Below are positions 26,530-34,452 of a stretch of 64,000 nucleotides of DNA, piece by piece (the first letter of the stretch is position 1; every line of letters starts with the position of its first letter). The stretch lies in contig NZ_CP075339.1 of NCBI RefSeq assembly GCF_024399335.1, positions 62,001 through 126,000 on the forward strand, given 5' to 3'. The notes beneath the pieces are model-generated. The model had not been told where the DNA came from, searched no databases, and saw only the letters and a program-made list of their open reading frames with translations. The translations under genes were made by a program, and so were the position numbers. The stretch is from Leucobacter aridicollis (lineage in GTDB: Bacteria > Actinomycetota > Actinomycetes > Actinomycetales > Microbacteriaceae).

Positions 26530-26937
26530 CGGCGAGAGAGATCACCCTACGCTGCCGCCATTGGATCGAGGAATGACCGTCTTAGACATGCCGACCATGT
26601 CGCTGCGTTGAAAACCGACTTACTCGTAGCGGGCCTGTTTTTCCTTGGGCGAGAACAGGGTTACCGATGCCGCAGCCGGGGCGCGCTCCGATATGAGTCA
26701 CAGCGACCGTTCAAGCGGCGCCGTGCCAATTCCACCTCTCTGAAACTCAGGTTCGACCCTAGATCCTGACCCCGGCCCCGAGCTTTGCGGAACAGGCCTG
26801 GACGCTACTGAAGGGCTCTGGCTACCTACTGGGTGGGGCGGACGGTCATGACCTGCCCGGACCTTCACACACATTCTGGCCGGTAACCCGGCAACCTGCG
26901 AATTCGCAGGCCCGTCGGCTTCCGAAGCCGGAAGCAG
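26530..26937. other. Noncoding chromosomal flank with palindromes
   Basis: No convincing gene is seen between ltrA and the first 76-bp repeat. A perfect 16-bp palindrome CCTGCGAATTCGCAGG lies at 26895-26910 and a second hairpin (CGGCTT-CCG-AAGCCG) at 26915-26929, directly before the repeat. Confidence 0.6.
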
Positions 26938-27013
26938 GAAAACGAAAAATCCCCCGCCGCTTCCGCGACGGGGGATTCAGACGTGCGCCCCAAGGGATTC
27001 GAACCCCTGACCT
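26938..27013 (-). repeat. 76-bp att-like repeat, left copy: tRNA 3' end plus terminator
   Basis: This is identical over 76 bp to 46200-46275. On the minus strand it contains a tRNA T-arm and acceptor 3' strand (GGTTCGAATCCC, then TTGGGGCGCA), followed by a strong hairpin terminator with a T-rich tail. No matching 5' half of a tRNA follows at higher coordinates, so the tRNA is truncated here. This is the usual form of an attachment site left by integration into a tRNA gene. Confidence 0.85.
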
Positions 27014-27347
27014 ATCGGGTCAGGCTTCCTGTTCGAGTTGCTTCAACTCTGTAGCTTCTTCAAGAGTAGCTGCGGGCGTGTTCTAGTGAGCCTCGATTAC
27101 CCGTGGGAAGTCGCGGGTCTTCAGCACGAATGGCTGTGCGACGCCTATCCTGCCGCTGGCTTGAATGCGGGACCAGGCCACGCATAGATGCGTAATGCGT
27201 CTCTCGAACTCCCGCCGGGCAACTATGTCCGTCTCGGAGGCGAGCGCGGTCGGAGTCACGGACGCCTGTAGTAAATCGTTTCGTTCAGCTTCAGCGCCCT
27301 TGCTGTGTGCCTCCCGAATCGACTCCGGCTGGCACGTAAATCCCTGA
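27014..27347 (-). other. Decayed coding remnant at the left end of the island
   Basis: On the minus strand an 85-codon frame (about 27082-27340) has protein-like composition, ending in TRDFPRVIEAH, but has no start and continues from the HNH-like fragment through a stop. It is probably part of the same decayed gene block. Family not recognised. A small perfect hairpin (GAGTTG-CTT-CAACTC) lies just right of the repeat. Confidence 0.35.
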
Positions 27348-27640
27348 TCAGGGGTACTCTCGGAACACTGACGCGCCTCGAGAGAACGGGGAGGCCGGGT
27401 CTCTTTCGTGGTGGTCTTGGGCGTACTCGAGTGCTACATGTTTTGCCTGCTCGCGGTGAACTTTCGCCAGGTCCTCGTCGCGGCGAGTAAGCCGTGGATC
27501 AGTGCGTGACCCCCGCAGCAGACCGGCCAGAGGACTTCGTGAACGGCCCTTGGCTGGATGTGCCCGCGCCGTCGGTTTGCGCCATCTTACCGATCCCAAA
27601 ATGCACAGATCGAGCCGGCAGGGCGCCCAGGTCCCCTTTG
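27348..27640 (-). pseudogene. Degraded HNH-type fragment, left copy
   Basis: One frame reads WPVCCGGHALIHGLL, like the C-terminal metal site of HNH nucleases. After a shift, another reads RRDEDLAKVHREQAKHVALEY. Both pieces have close counterparts in the same order at 44820-45130. The 27400-27550 DNA aligns well by eye with 44850-45000. It is broken by frame changes. Confidence 0.6.
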
Positions 27641-27746
27641 TTTCATTGAGCAGGTCGACCCGCAGCGAACTCACGTCAGATTACTGGGCAGAAAAATGTC
27701 TGATATCCAAGAGAAGTAACCATCGCTCAAGGTCTAGGGGGACTGT

Positions 27747-28637
27747 GTGAAGAAAACAGCAAGCAAATCGGCGCGTTGGCGCCCGAGCTTCCTGTCCTGG
27801 AGTATCGCCGTTCTGGCTATCGGCGGCATGGTGACAGCTCTTTACCCTATGACTGCATCATGGCTGTCTTCGTACAACCAGTCGCAGGTTATTGAAAATG
27901 CCTCGTTTGACCTTGAGAACCTCAACCCTGGAAAGACAGAGCAGCTTGAGCTCGCACGGGTATACAACGATGCTCTGGCTGCCGGAGTGAAGCTTGAAGC
28001 GGGCGGTAATGTCCCGGTTGGTACCGGCAATCTTGCCGGCACTGATCTCAAATACAACGAACTGCTCCGAGCAAGCGAAGACGGGCTGATGGCCCGAATC
28101 CGCATCCCCGCAATTGACGTGGATCTCCCCGTGTACCACGGGACATCGGACGAGACACTCCTCCGAGGCGCGGGGCACCTTGAAGGATCCCACCTGCCCG
28201 TAGGTGGGCCCAGTACCAGGTCAGTGATTACCGCTCACCGCGGGCTCGCAAATTCCACTATGTTCACGAACCTCAACGAAGTGCGCAAGGGTGACACTTT
28301 CTCCGTTGAGGTAATGGGTGAAGTACTCACCTACCAAGTTTTCGAGGTCGAGGTCATCGAGCCCACCGAAACGAGCTCACTTCGTGCTCGAGAGGGCGAG
28401 GACCTTGTCACACTGATCACCTGTACCCCTTTGGGGGTCAATAGTCACCGAATTGTGGTGACCGGCAAACGAATCACCCCCACGCCACCTCAAGGCCTAG
28501 CCGCTGCAGGTAAGCCGCCGGTTATCCCGGGCACCCCCTGGTGGGCCGTCATTGGCGCGGGAGGAACACTGGTGATTGCGGCATATGTCGTTCATCGAGG
28601 ATTCATCGACCGTCGCGGCACCCGCCGCGACGGGTGA
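27747..28637 (+). CDS. Class C (pilus-assembling) sortase
   Basis: A 296-residue membrane transpeptidase with an N-terminal (about residues 14-38) and a C-terminal (about 267-286) hydrophobic segment, the topology of pilin polymerases. The catalytic triad is His164 in ITAHRGL, Cys226 in LITCTPLG and Arg235 in VNSHR. It would cut the LPLTG motifs of the next two genes and link pilins through the pilin-motif lysine. The start is GTG. Unusually, it is the first gene of the locus. It lies just inside the decayed left end of the island. Confidence 0.9.
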   Translation: MKKTASKSARWRPSFLSWSIAVLAIGGMVTALYPMTASWLSSYNQSQVIENASFDLENLNPGKTEQLELARVYNDALAAGVKLEAGGNVPVGTGNLAGTDLKYNELLRASEDGLMARIRIPAIDVDLPVYHGTSDETLLRGAGHLEGSHLPVGGPSTRSVITAHRGLANSTMFTNLNEVRKGDTFSVEVMGEVLTYQVFEVEVIEPTETSSLRAREGEDLVTLITCTPLGVNSHRIVVTGKRITPTPPQGLAAAGKPPVIPGTPWWAVIGAGGTLVIAAYVVHRGFIDRRGTRRDG

Positions 28638-28875
28638 ATACATTGAAAAGCCACAGTTCAGGCAAGGGAAACAACATAGATATTGTCTGAACCGCACATG
28701 TAATCGACCAAAACACACGAACCAAACTGCGCGCACCTCTAAAAAAACAAAAACTTAGAACCCCGCGTCAGATTACGACTGCGTGTATGGTCTCAATGGG
28801 GGACGCTGTTGAATACAGTTGCGTCAATTTCCCGAGAGCCATAGGGGCACTCTCTATTAGGAAGGAGACGTTCAG
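28638..28875 (+). promoter_or_regulatory. Leader of the major pilin gene
   Basis: This is a 238-bp AT-richer gap after the sortase. It includes an A-rich run near 28740-28757 and ends with AGGAAGGAGACG, a near-perfect ribosome binding site 7 bp before the TTG start. The strong site suits a highly made structural protein. A separate promoter is likely but I cannot place it with certainty. Confidence 0.45.
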
Positions 28876-30390
28876 TTGACTGAACGAAACACACCGCGGC
28901 GGGTTGCCGCAACGATTGGCGCAGCCGCCATCGGGCTGACCGCTCTCTTCGGAACCAGCAGCGCAGCAGTTGCTGCACCGCAGAGCTTCGGGGATATCGA
29001 CTTCGACCGCACAGGGTCGCTCACGGTACACAAGTACCTGCACCAGGTCACCCCGAAGGAAGGTGACATCAGCGAGGCTCCTGCTGACGGTGATTTCACC
29101 GATCCAGTCGAAGGTGTGATCTTCACCGCTTACCCCCTGCTGAAGGACGGCGTAGCAGTTGATCTCTCCGTCGCATCGAACTGGGACGCTCTCGCAAGCC
29201 TCACCCCTGGCGATAACTGCACGGCACCCGCAGGCTACGAGCTCGGTAGCGCAATCACTCTGCCCGGTACTGACGCTAAGGGTGCAGCAAACGTAGCACT
29301 CCCGATTGGCGCGTACCAGGTCTGTGAGACTGATGCTCCGGCACAGATCATTGACTCGGCAGCGCCGTTCATCGTGACGGTCCCAATGCCGCACGAAAAC
29401 GGTTGGGTATACGACGTACACGCATACCCGAAGAACGGCGAAGCATCGATCGAGAAGACGATCGACCCGCAGCAGGACATGGGCCTTGGCTCAGTCGTGA
29501 AGTTCCCGGTTACCGCTCCGATCCCCACCACGGGCGAGGACTGGACTGGGTTCGCTATCCGAGACACCCTTGATTCACGCCTCACCCCGGTTGACCCCGC
29601 TGACATGGCTGTGACCGTCGATGGTGCGGCACTTGATGCGTCGTACTACACGCTCACTGTTGATGGCCAGCAGGTTACGATGAACTTCACCGCTGCAGGT
29701 CTTGCATGGCTGAACGAGGGCCCGAACGCCCAGGCCGGCAAGAAGATCCAGGTCGTGTTCGCAGGTACCGTCACCGAACTCGGCAACGGTACGATCACTA
29801 ACCAGGCTGAGCTGTGGCCGAACAACCCCGGCTTCGATCCGAACACCAACCCGCCGGTACCTTCGAACGAGGTCAAGAGCAACTGGGGCAGCCTCGAAGT
29901 TCAGAAGCGTGCCGCCGGCACCACTGGTACCGAGGGTCGCCTGAACGGCGCAACGTTCGAGGTGTACAACGCAGTTGACCCGTACGCAGACGACTGCTCG
30001 GCTGCTGAAGCAACCGGTGATGCAATCGCCGTTGCAGGTGAGACTTCATTCACCTCGGCAGGTACCGGTGTCATCTCGATCCCTGGCCTCTTCGTGAGCG
30101 ACAGCGAGAACCCCGTGATCGACGCGCAGCAGCGCTGCTACGTCCTCAAGGAGATCGCTGCTCCCGCCGGTTACGTCCTCCCGGACAACCCGTTCACTGC
30201 AGTGACCGTCAAGAAGGGCGAGACGACCGTATCGGATAACGTCGAGATCCTGAACACGCAGCAGGAAGTCCCTGAGCTTCCGCTCACCGGTGGTTCGGGC
30301 CAGTTCCTGATCATCGCAGGTGGCGTTGCCGCAGTCGCAGTCGCTGCTGGCCTTGTACTGATGAACCGTCGTAAGACCTCCATCCAGTAA
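28876..30390 (+). CDS. Major pilin (SpaH/EbpB-like) with LPLTG sorting signal
   Basis: A 504-residue surface protein. The signal peptide ends near VAAPQ (about residue 36). The pilin motif WVYDVHAYPK places the cross-linking lysine at K186. The E-box YVLKEIAAPAGY has Glu426, used in these pilins for an isopeptide bond. LPLTG is at 468-472, followed by a membrane helix and a basic tail. All features match the fimbrial backbone of corynebacterial-type pili. It starts with TTG after a strong AAGGAG. Confidence 0.92.
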   Translation: MTERNTPRRVAATIGAAAIGLTALFGTSSAAVAAPQSFGDIDFDRTGSLTVHKYLHQVTPKEGDISEAPADGDFTDPVEGVIFTAYPLLKDGVAVDLSVASNWDALASLTPGDNCTAPAGYELGSAITLPGTDAKGAANVALPIGAYQVCETDAPAQIIDSAAPFIVTVPMPHENGWVYDVHAYPKNGEASIEKTIDPQQDMGLGSVVKFPVTAPIPTTGEDWTGFAIRDTLDSRLTPVDPADMAVTVDGAALDASYYTLTVDGQQVTMNFTAAGLAWLNEGPNAQAGKKIQVVFAGTVTELGNGTITNQAELWPNNPGFDPNTNPPVPSNEVKSNWGSLEVQKRAAGTTGTEGRLNGATFEVYNAVDPYADDCSAAEATGDAIAVAGETSFTSAGTGVISIPGLFVSDSENPVIDAQQRCYVLKEIAAPAGYVLPDNPFTAVTVKKGETTVSDNVEILNTQQEVPELPLTGGSGQFLIIAGGVAAVAVAAGLVLMNRRKTSIQ

Positions 30391-30403
30391 CCCCTTCGGG
30401 GAT

Positions 30404-30443
30404 AGCGGAGGCGTCGACGATTCCATTCGCCTGCGCCTCCGCT
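30404..30443 (+). terminator. Hairpin between major pilin and adhesin
   Basis: AGCGGAGGCG and CGCCTCCGCT form a 10-bp stem with a 20-base loop just after the pilin stop. There is no clear U-tract. It may protect the pilin mRNA or end part of the transcripts, giving more backbone than tip protein. Confidence 0.55.
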
Positions 30444-30515
30444 GTCCTCTCCCTCGAGAGGTGCATGTACTCATACATCTACTGTGTCCCGTAAATGGGG
30501 GAAAGTGACACTTCA

Positions 30516-33500
30516 ATGTCCACACCACAACTCGCCCGGCACAGAACACGGCGCTCTCGCTCCGGTTCTGCGCCCAGAACGTCCAGCCCGTGGAGACGGG
30601 TCAAGACCGTAGCTGCAACCATCCTCACCACCGCTCTTGTGGGCTCGATGGGGTGGGCTGGCGGCGCTACCGCAGCACAGGCCGACACGGTCTACGAGAT
30701 CGTCGGCAACTGGCAGCCCGGAACGCCCGACACCCTGAAGAAGGGTGACAACGTAGCATCAGTCTGGCGATTCAATGTCAATGATGATGCGCCGGCTCCA
30801 TCGAACGACCCCGTTGATAACGTCACCGTCACGTTTACAGCTCACGGCGGTGAGTTCACCGAGATCCCCGGCGCTTGCCTGACTGAGGCCGCGGATCCGG
30901 CGGTACCTCTCGATCCGGTGTCAGCGATCCAAGACGGCGGTTCCACGCTGGTCTGTAACGTGGGTACCCGAGACCAGGGCACATCAGAACTGATGCTCAC
31001 TGGCCTCCGAGTCGTGGGTAACACCGGAGAAATCACTTTCGTCGAAGCTGAGGTCGGCGGTGTGACCGCGGAGCTCCCCCCGCTGAACATTGTGAATCCG
31101 TTCGCAATGGACATGAAGTTTGATGGCGGAGCTATCAGCTCCATCGGCGAAGGCTCGGAGCAGTTGATCCGTTTCCCGTGGTCACTTCGTCACGGCCCTG
31201 GCGGTGAGCCCGGCCCCGACTCGGTGTCATACACCCTGAGCTTTACTCATACCGGAGGCAGTAACCTTCGGCTGAAGCCCAACGCGTGCGCACCGATTGA
31301 TCGGTCGTTTGGGAACCACCCGTTCTCAGACGATGCTCACGCGGCGGAGAAGACCGCACCATTCCCTGCGACCTGCACTCTCACCAAGACAACGGGTACT
31401 GACCGGTACATTTTGACGATTTCGGGTATCGATTATTCGAAGAACACGCTTCCTTCCGAGGACAGCATGAACGGTCAGGTCCCGCTCGAGCAGGGGTGGG
31501 ACGTTGTTGCTTCGGGCATGATGCAGTTGGCAATCACCTACGGTGAGCCGGGCCAGGTGAACTTCACCTCCACTGAACCCACTTACACAGGCGCGGTCAC
31601 GGGGACCCAAGTAACCGGCCTTACTGCGAACAACGCGAACCAAGTCGCAGTGTCACGCGGTAGCCGAACTGGCGGTTGGGTCTTGAACCAGGTCGGGCTT
31701 CCTGGCACTGTCTGGGCTGACACTTCTCGTGCTGCGCCTGGCGACCTCGTCCGTGCAGCGGTATCGTTCCGCCCGCCAGAGACCGCCGGAAAAACCAACT
31801 ATGGATGCAGCATTCTCGACACCAAGTATGTAACCTTCGAACGAGTGACAACTGGCTCTCTAGGCGCGGGGTCTGAAGTGAATCCCTACCCAGGCTCAGG
31901 TGGTATCCGCTACTGGTATTACGTGGGGAATGGTGTCTCAAATAACGTAAACCCGAACAGCCCTAACTACAACCCGGACACTTTCTCGTGCGAGACAGGT
32001 TGGGGTACATCGGACTGGACGAATTCTCCCCCAGCGGACTTGGGGGCGGTTAAGGCCGTAAGAATTCACATTCCGTACTCGGCAGCAGCGGGTATTAACG
32101 AGACCGATAGTGCAGGCATAGCGCGGAACCAGATTGAGTCGCGCGTAAAGCAGGGTGTTGCTGCTGGGCAGGATGTTTGGACTTGGGCGGGATTCTACGA
32201 CTCTGAAGCCAAGGACCCAAAGTGGCAATATCCATTTAGGCTCGCGAGCGACGGTAAGCCAGGTTATGGCGTGTATACCCCCGGGACGCGCTACCCCTGG
32301 ACAAGCATTGGCCGAGATCTCCTGCGTGTGGTTTCTGCAAAGCCGGTGATTGAGAAGACTGCTGATCAAGACGTCACGATGCCTGGTGCAACAGTCCAGT
32401 TCTCGCTGACGTACAAGGCGGCAGCTTTGTCGACGTTTGACGCGCATGACGCTGTCATTGTCGACGTGCTTCCTGAAGGCACCGAATACGTGCCGGGGAG
32501 CGCCTCAGTTGAGCCGACTTCGGTCAATGGGCGCACGCTTACTTGGGAAATCCCCACTCTCCCGACAAACCAGGAGCGGGTACTCACCTACTCCGTGCGT
32601 GTATCGGATGATGCGGAGCCTGGACAGACGTTCACGAACAACGCCTCGTTCAGCATCGCCGGTCAGACGGCCAAAGCCTCTGACTCAGTGAAGATCCGTG
32701 ACGGCGGATTCGTGCAGCTCACGAAGAACGCTGAGGCGGACAAGGTTCCGCATGCCTCAGGTACCGCGGAGAACTCGTGGACTGTGCGCTTGACGTCGCA
32801 TGACACGCAGCCCACTGCATTTACTGACACGATCGATGTGCTGCCGTTTAACGGTGATGGGCGAGGTACCTCGTTCAGTGGCACGTACAAGCTGAAAGAG
32901 GCAGTTCAGGCAGTTTCAGGTGCCACTGTGTACTACACGACCGCTGACCCGGCTACGCTCGTCGATGATCCCAAGGACCCCAGTAACGGGGCCCCCGGGG
33001 ACGTGTCGGGAAACACCGTGAACTGGTCGACCACGTACACAGAGGACGCCACTGCGGTTCGAGTGATCGGACCTGCGTTGAAGCCTTCACAGCAGCAGGA
33101 GTTCACCATTTCTGTGGTGACTGCGGATGCGACCTACGAGGATCGGTACGTAAACCGCGCTGAGTCGCGGTCTGCGCGCCATCAGCTGAAGATGCGTACC
33201 TCGAGTGCTTTCGAGATCGGGGCAGTGAACTCTGTCACGATCAAGAAGTTCGTGCAAGACACGAACGGTGTCTGGCATGACGCGAACAACATCGACAACT
33301 ATCCGAAGTACCAGGCTGGTGACACGGTGCCATACCGGCTCGTTGTGACGAACACTGGCGATGAAACCCTGAAGAACCTCGTGATTGAGGATGACAAGGT
33401 GGATCTCGCAAAGCTCGACCCACTCCCGGAGGGCCTGACGTTGCTCAACGGTAAGGCGGTAATCGCTGAGCTTCTCCCAGGGGAAGCGAACCGTGTGGTG

Positions 33501-34100
33501 ATCACGTATGACGTCACCCTTGCTGCTGGTACTGGTGAAGGTAGCCTGGTGAATATCGCATGTGTCGTTCCCGACGCAGAGGCAGAGGGCGCGCCCGAAG
33601 AGGACTGTGACCCCGCAGGTATCACGGTGCTGCCTTCGTCGCTCGCATGGGAGAAGATCGCTGCAGGAACTCCTGACGTTGAACGTCTCGCGGGTTCCGA
33701 ATGGGAGCTCACCCCGGTTGACGCAAACGATCAGCCTACTGGCGATGCGATCGCAGTCACCGATTGCGTCGTAGTGTCAGCTGCAGACTGTGATGGTGCG
33801 GATATCGATCCGGAGCCAGGCAAGTTCCTGGTGAAGCCGCTCGATGACGGCCGCTACCGTCTTGTTGAAACTCGCGCACCAGCGGGATATCAACTTGACC
33901 CGACACCTCGTTACATCGATGTGCTCGGCGCCACAGTGATCGAACAGCCAATTGAGAACGAGCAGTCGACGGGCCCTGTGCTCCCCCTGACGGGTGGCAT
34001 GGGCACCTTCGCCATCTTCCTCGGAGCTGGTGGAGTTGGAGTACTCGTGCTTCTTGGCTTGTGGCTGCAACGCCGTCGAGGTCAGGTAGTCCGGAACTAG
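30516..34100 (+). CDS. Large LPLTG-anchored adhesin, probable pilus tip protein
   Basis: A 1194-residue surface protein. It has a long basic N-region, a signal peptide (cleavage near AAQADTVY), a big unclassified N-terminal part, then DUF11-like repeats (around residues 605-720: KTADQDVTMPGATVQFSLTY; and around 895-1010). A SpaA-type domain with the E-box RLVETRAPAGYQ follows, then LPLTG at 1156-1160, a membrane helix and a basic tail. The position after the backbone pilin suggests a tip or shaft adhesin joined by the same sortase. The ATG at 30516 is best spaced from GGGGGAAAG; an upstream ATG (30495) is possible. Confidence 0.85.
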   Translation: MSTPQLARHRTRRSRSGSAPRTSSPWRRVKTVAATILTTALVGSMGWAGGATAAQADTVYEIVGNWQPGTPDTLKKGDNVASVWRFNVNDDAPAPSNDPVDNVTVTFTAHGGEFTEIPGACLTEAADPAVPLDPVSAIQDGGSTLVCNVGTRDQGTSELMLTGLRVVGNTGEITFVEAEVGGVTAELPPLNIVNPFAMDMKFDGGAISSIGEGSEQLIRFPWSLRHGPGGEPGPDSVSYTLSFTHTGGSNLRLKPNACAPIDRSFGNHPFSDDAHAAEKTAPFPATCTLTKTTGTDRYILTISGIDYSKNTLPSEDSMNGQVPLEQGWDVVASGMMQLAITYGEPGQVNFTSTEPTYTGAVTGTQVTGLTANNANQVAVSRGSRTGGWVLNQVGLPGTVWADTSRAAPGDLVRAAVSFRPPETAGKTNYGCSILDTKYVTFERVTTGSLGAGSEVNPYPGSGGIRYWYYVGNGVSNNVNPNSPNYNPDTFSCETGWGTSDWTNSPPADLGAVKAVRIHIPYSAAAGINETDSAGIARNQIESRVKQGVAAGQDVWTWAGFYDSEAKDPKWQYPFRLASDGKPGYGVYTPGTRYPWTSIGRDLLRVVSAKPVIEKTADQDVTMPGATVQFSLTYKAAALSTFDAHDAVIVDVLPEGTEYVPGSASVEPTSVNGRTLTWEIPTLPTNQERVLTYSVRVSDDAEPGQTFTNNASFSIAGQTAKASDSVKIRDGGFVQLTKNAEADKVPHASGTAENSWTVRLTSHDTQPTAFTDTIDVLPFNGDGRGTSFSGTYKLKEAVQAVSGATVYYTTADPATLVDDPKDPSNGAPGDVSGNTVNWSTTYTEDATAVRVIGPALKPSQQQEFTISVVTADATYEDRYVNRAESRSARHQLKMRTSSAFEIGAVNSVTIKKFVQDTNGVWHDANNIDNYPKYQAGDTVPYRLVVTNTGDETLKNLVIEDDKVDLAKLDPLPEGLTLLNGKAVIAELLPGEANRVVITYDVTLAAGTGEGSLVNIACVVPDAEAEGAPEEDCDPAGITVLPSSLAWEKIAAGTPDVERLAGSEWELTPVDANDQPTGDAIAVTDCVVVSAADCDGADIDPEPGKFLVKPLDDGRYRLVETRAPAGYQLDPTPRYIDVLGATVIEQPIENEQSTGPVLPLTGGMGTFAIFLGAGGVGVLVLLGLWLQRRRGQVVRN

Positions 34101-34109
34101 CCTGCTATG

Positions 34110-34154
34110 AAAGCCGGATCTGTCTTCTCACGAAGCGGATCCGGCTTTCTTTTC
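34110..34154 (+). terminator. Terminator of the pilus operon
   Basis: AAAGCCGGATC pairs with GATCCGGCTTT (11 bp; 34110-34120 with 34138-34148), followed by CTTTTCC. It directly follows the adhesin stop. Confidence 0.88.
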
Positions 34155-34194
34155 CCCGGCAGATCGCTACCCGTGAAACCCGCTAAAACGAAAG

Positions 34195-34234
34195 TGCCCG
34201 CTTGCCGGGACGGGGGGTCCCCGGCAAGCGGGCA
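34195..34234 (-). terminator. Very stable hairpin, terminator-like on the minus strand
   Basis: A perfect 15-bp stem (34195-34209 with 34220-34234) encloses a G-rich 10-base loop. On the minus strand it is followed by CTTTCGTTTT. No minus-strand gene lies directly upstream, so it may block antisense transcription or be a remnant. Confidence 0.55.
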
Positions 34235-34411
34235 TGCGATGTGGTTATTCGAAACTTCCGCTGGGGGGGGCGCGGACATCTCGCTCACACTACAGGCAAG
34301 GCGATGGACCAACCAGAGAGATTCATCACCCGACCAGATACATAGACGCATATGGCGCACAGAATCTGACGCGACTCTGAAAATACTTCAAGCACTAGTC
34401 CAAACAACTAT

Positions 34412-34431
34412 CCAGCATGGGTTTATGCTGG
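34412..34431. promoter_or_regulatory. Inverted repeat before the sigma/anti-sigma fusion gene
   Basis: CCAGCAT-GGGTTT-ATGCTGG is perfect over 7-bp arms, about 20 bp before the chosen start codon. It could be an operator or an mRNA hairpin limiting translation. Confidence 0.5.
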
Positions 34432-34452
34432 ACCGAACCCGCAGAGACAACA

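Larger units (their letters stand above)
34101..34452. other. Gap between adhesin and sigma factor genes
   Basis: This 352-bp gap holds the adhesin terminator, a second very stable hairpin and a short inverted repeat before the sigma gene, listed separately. No further gene is seen. Confidence 0.7.

Noticed and set aside
26895..26929. Origin or transposon end from the palindromes left of the first repeat
   Set aside because: Only two short hairpins with no flanking duplications or transposase; more likely chromosomal terminator-like sequence.
26985..27075. Intact tRNA gene on the minus strand
   Set aside because: Only the T-arm and the acceptor 3' strand fit; no 5' acceptor strand, D-arm or anticodon arm can be paired.
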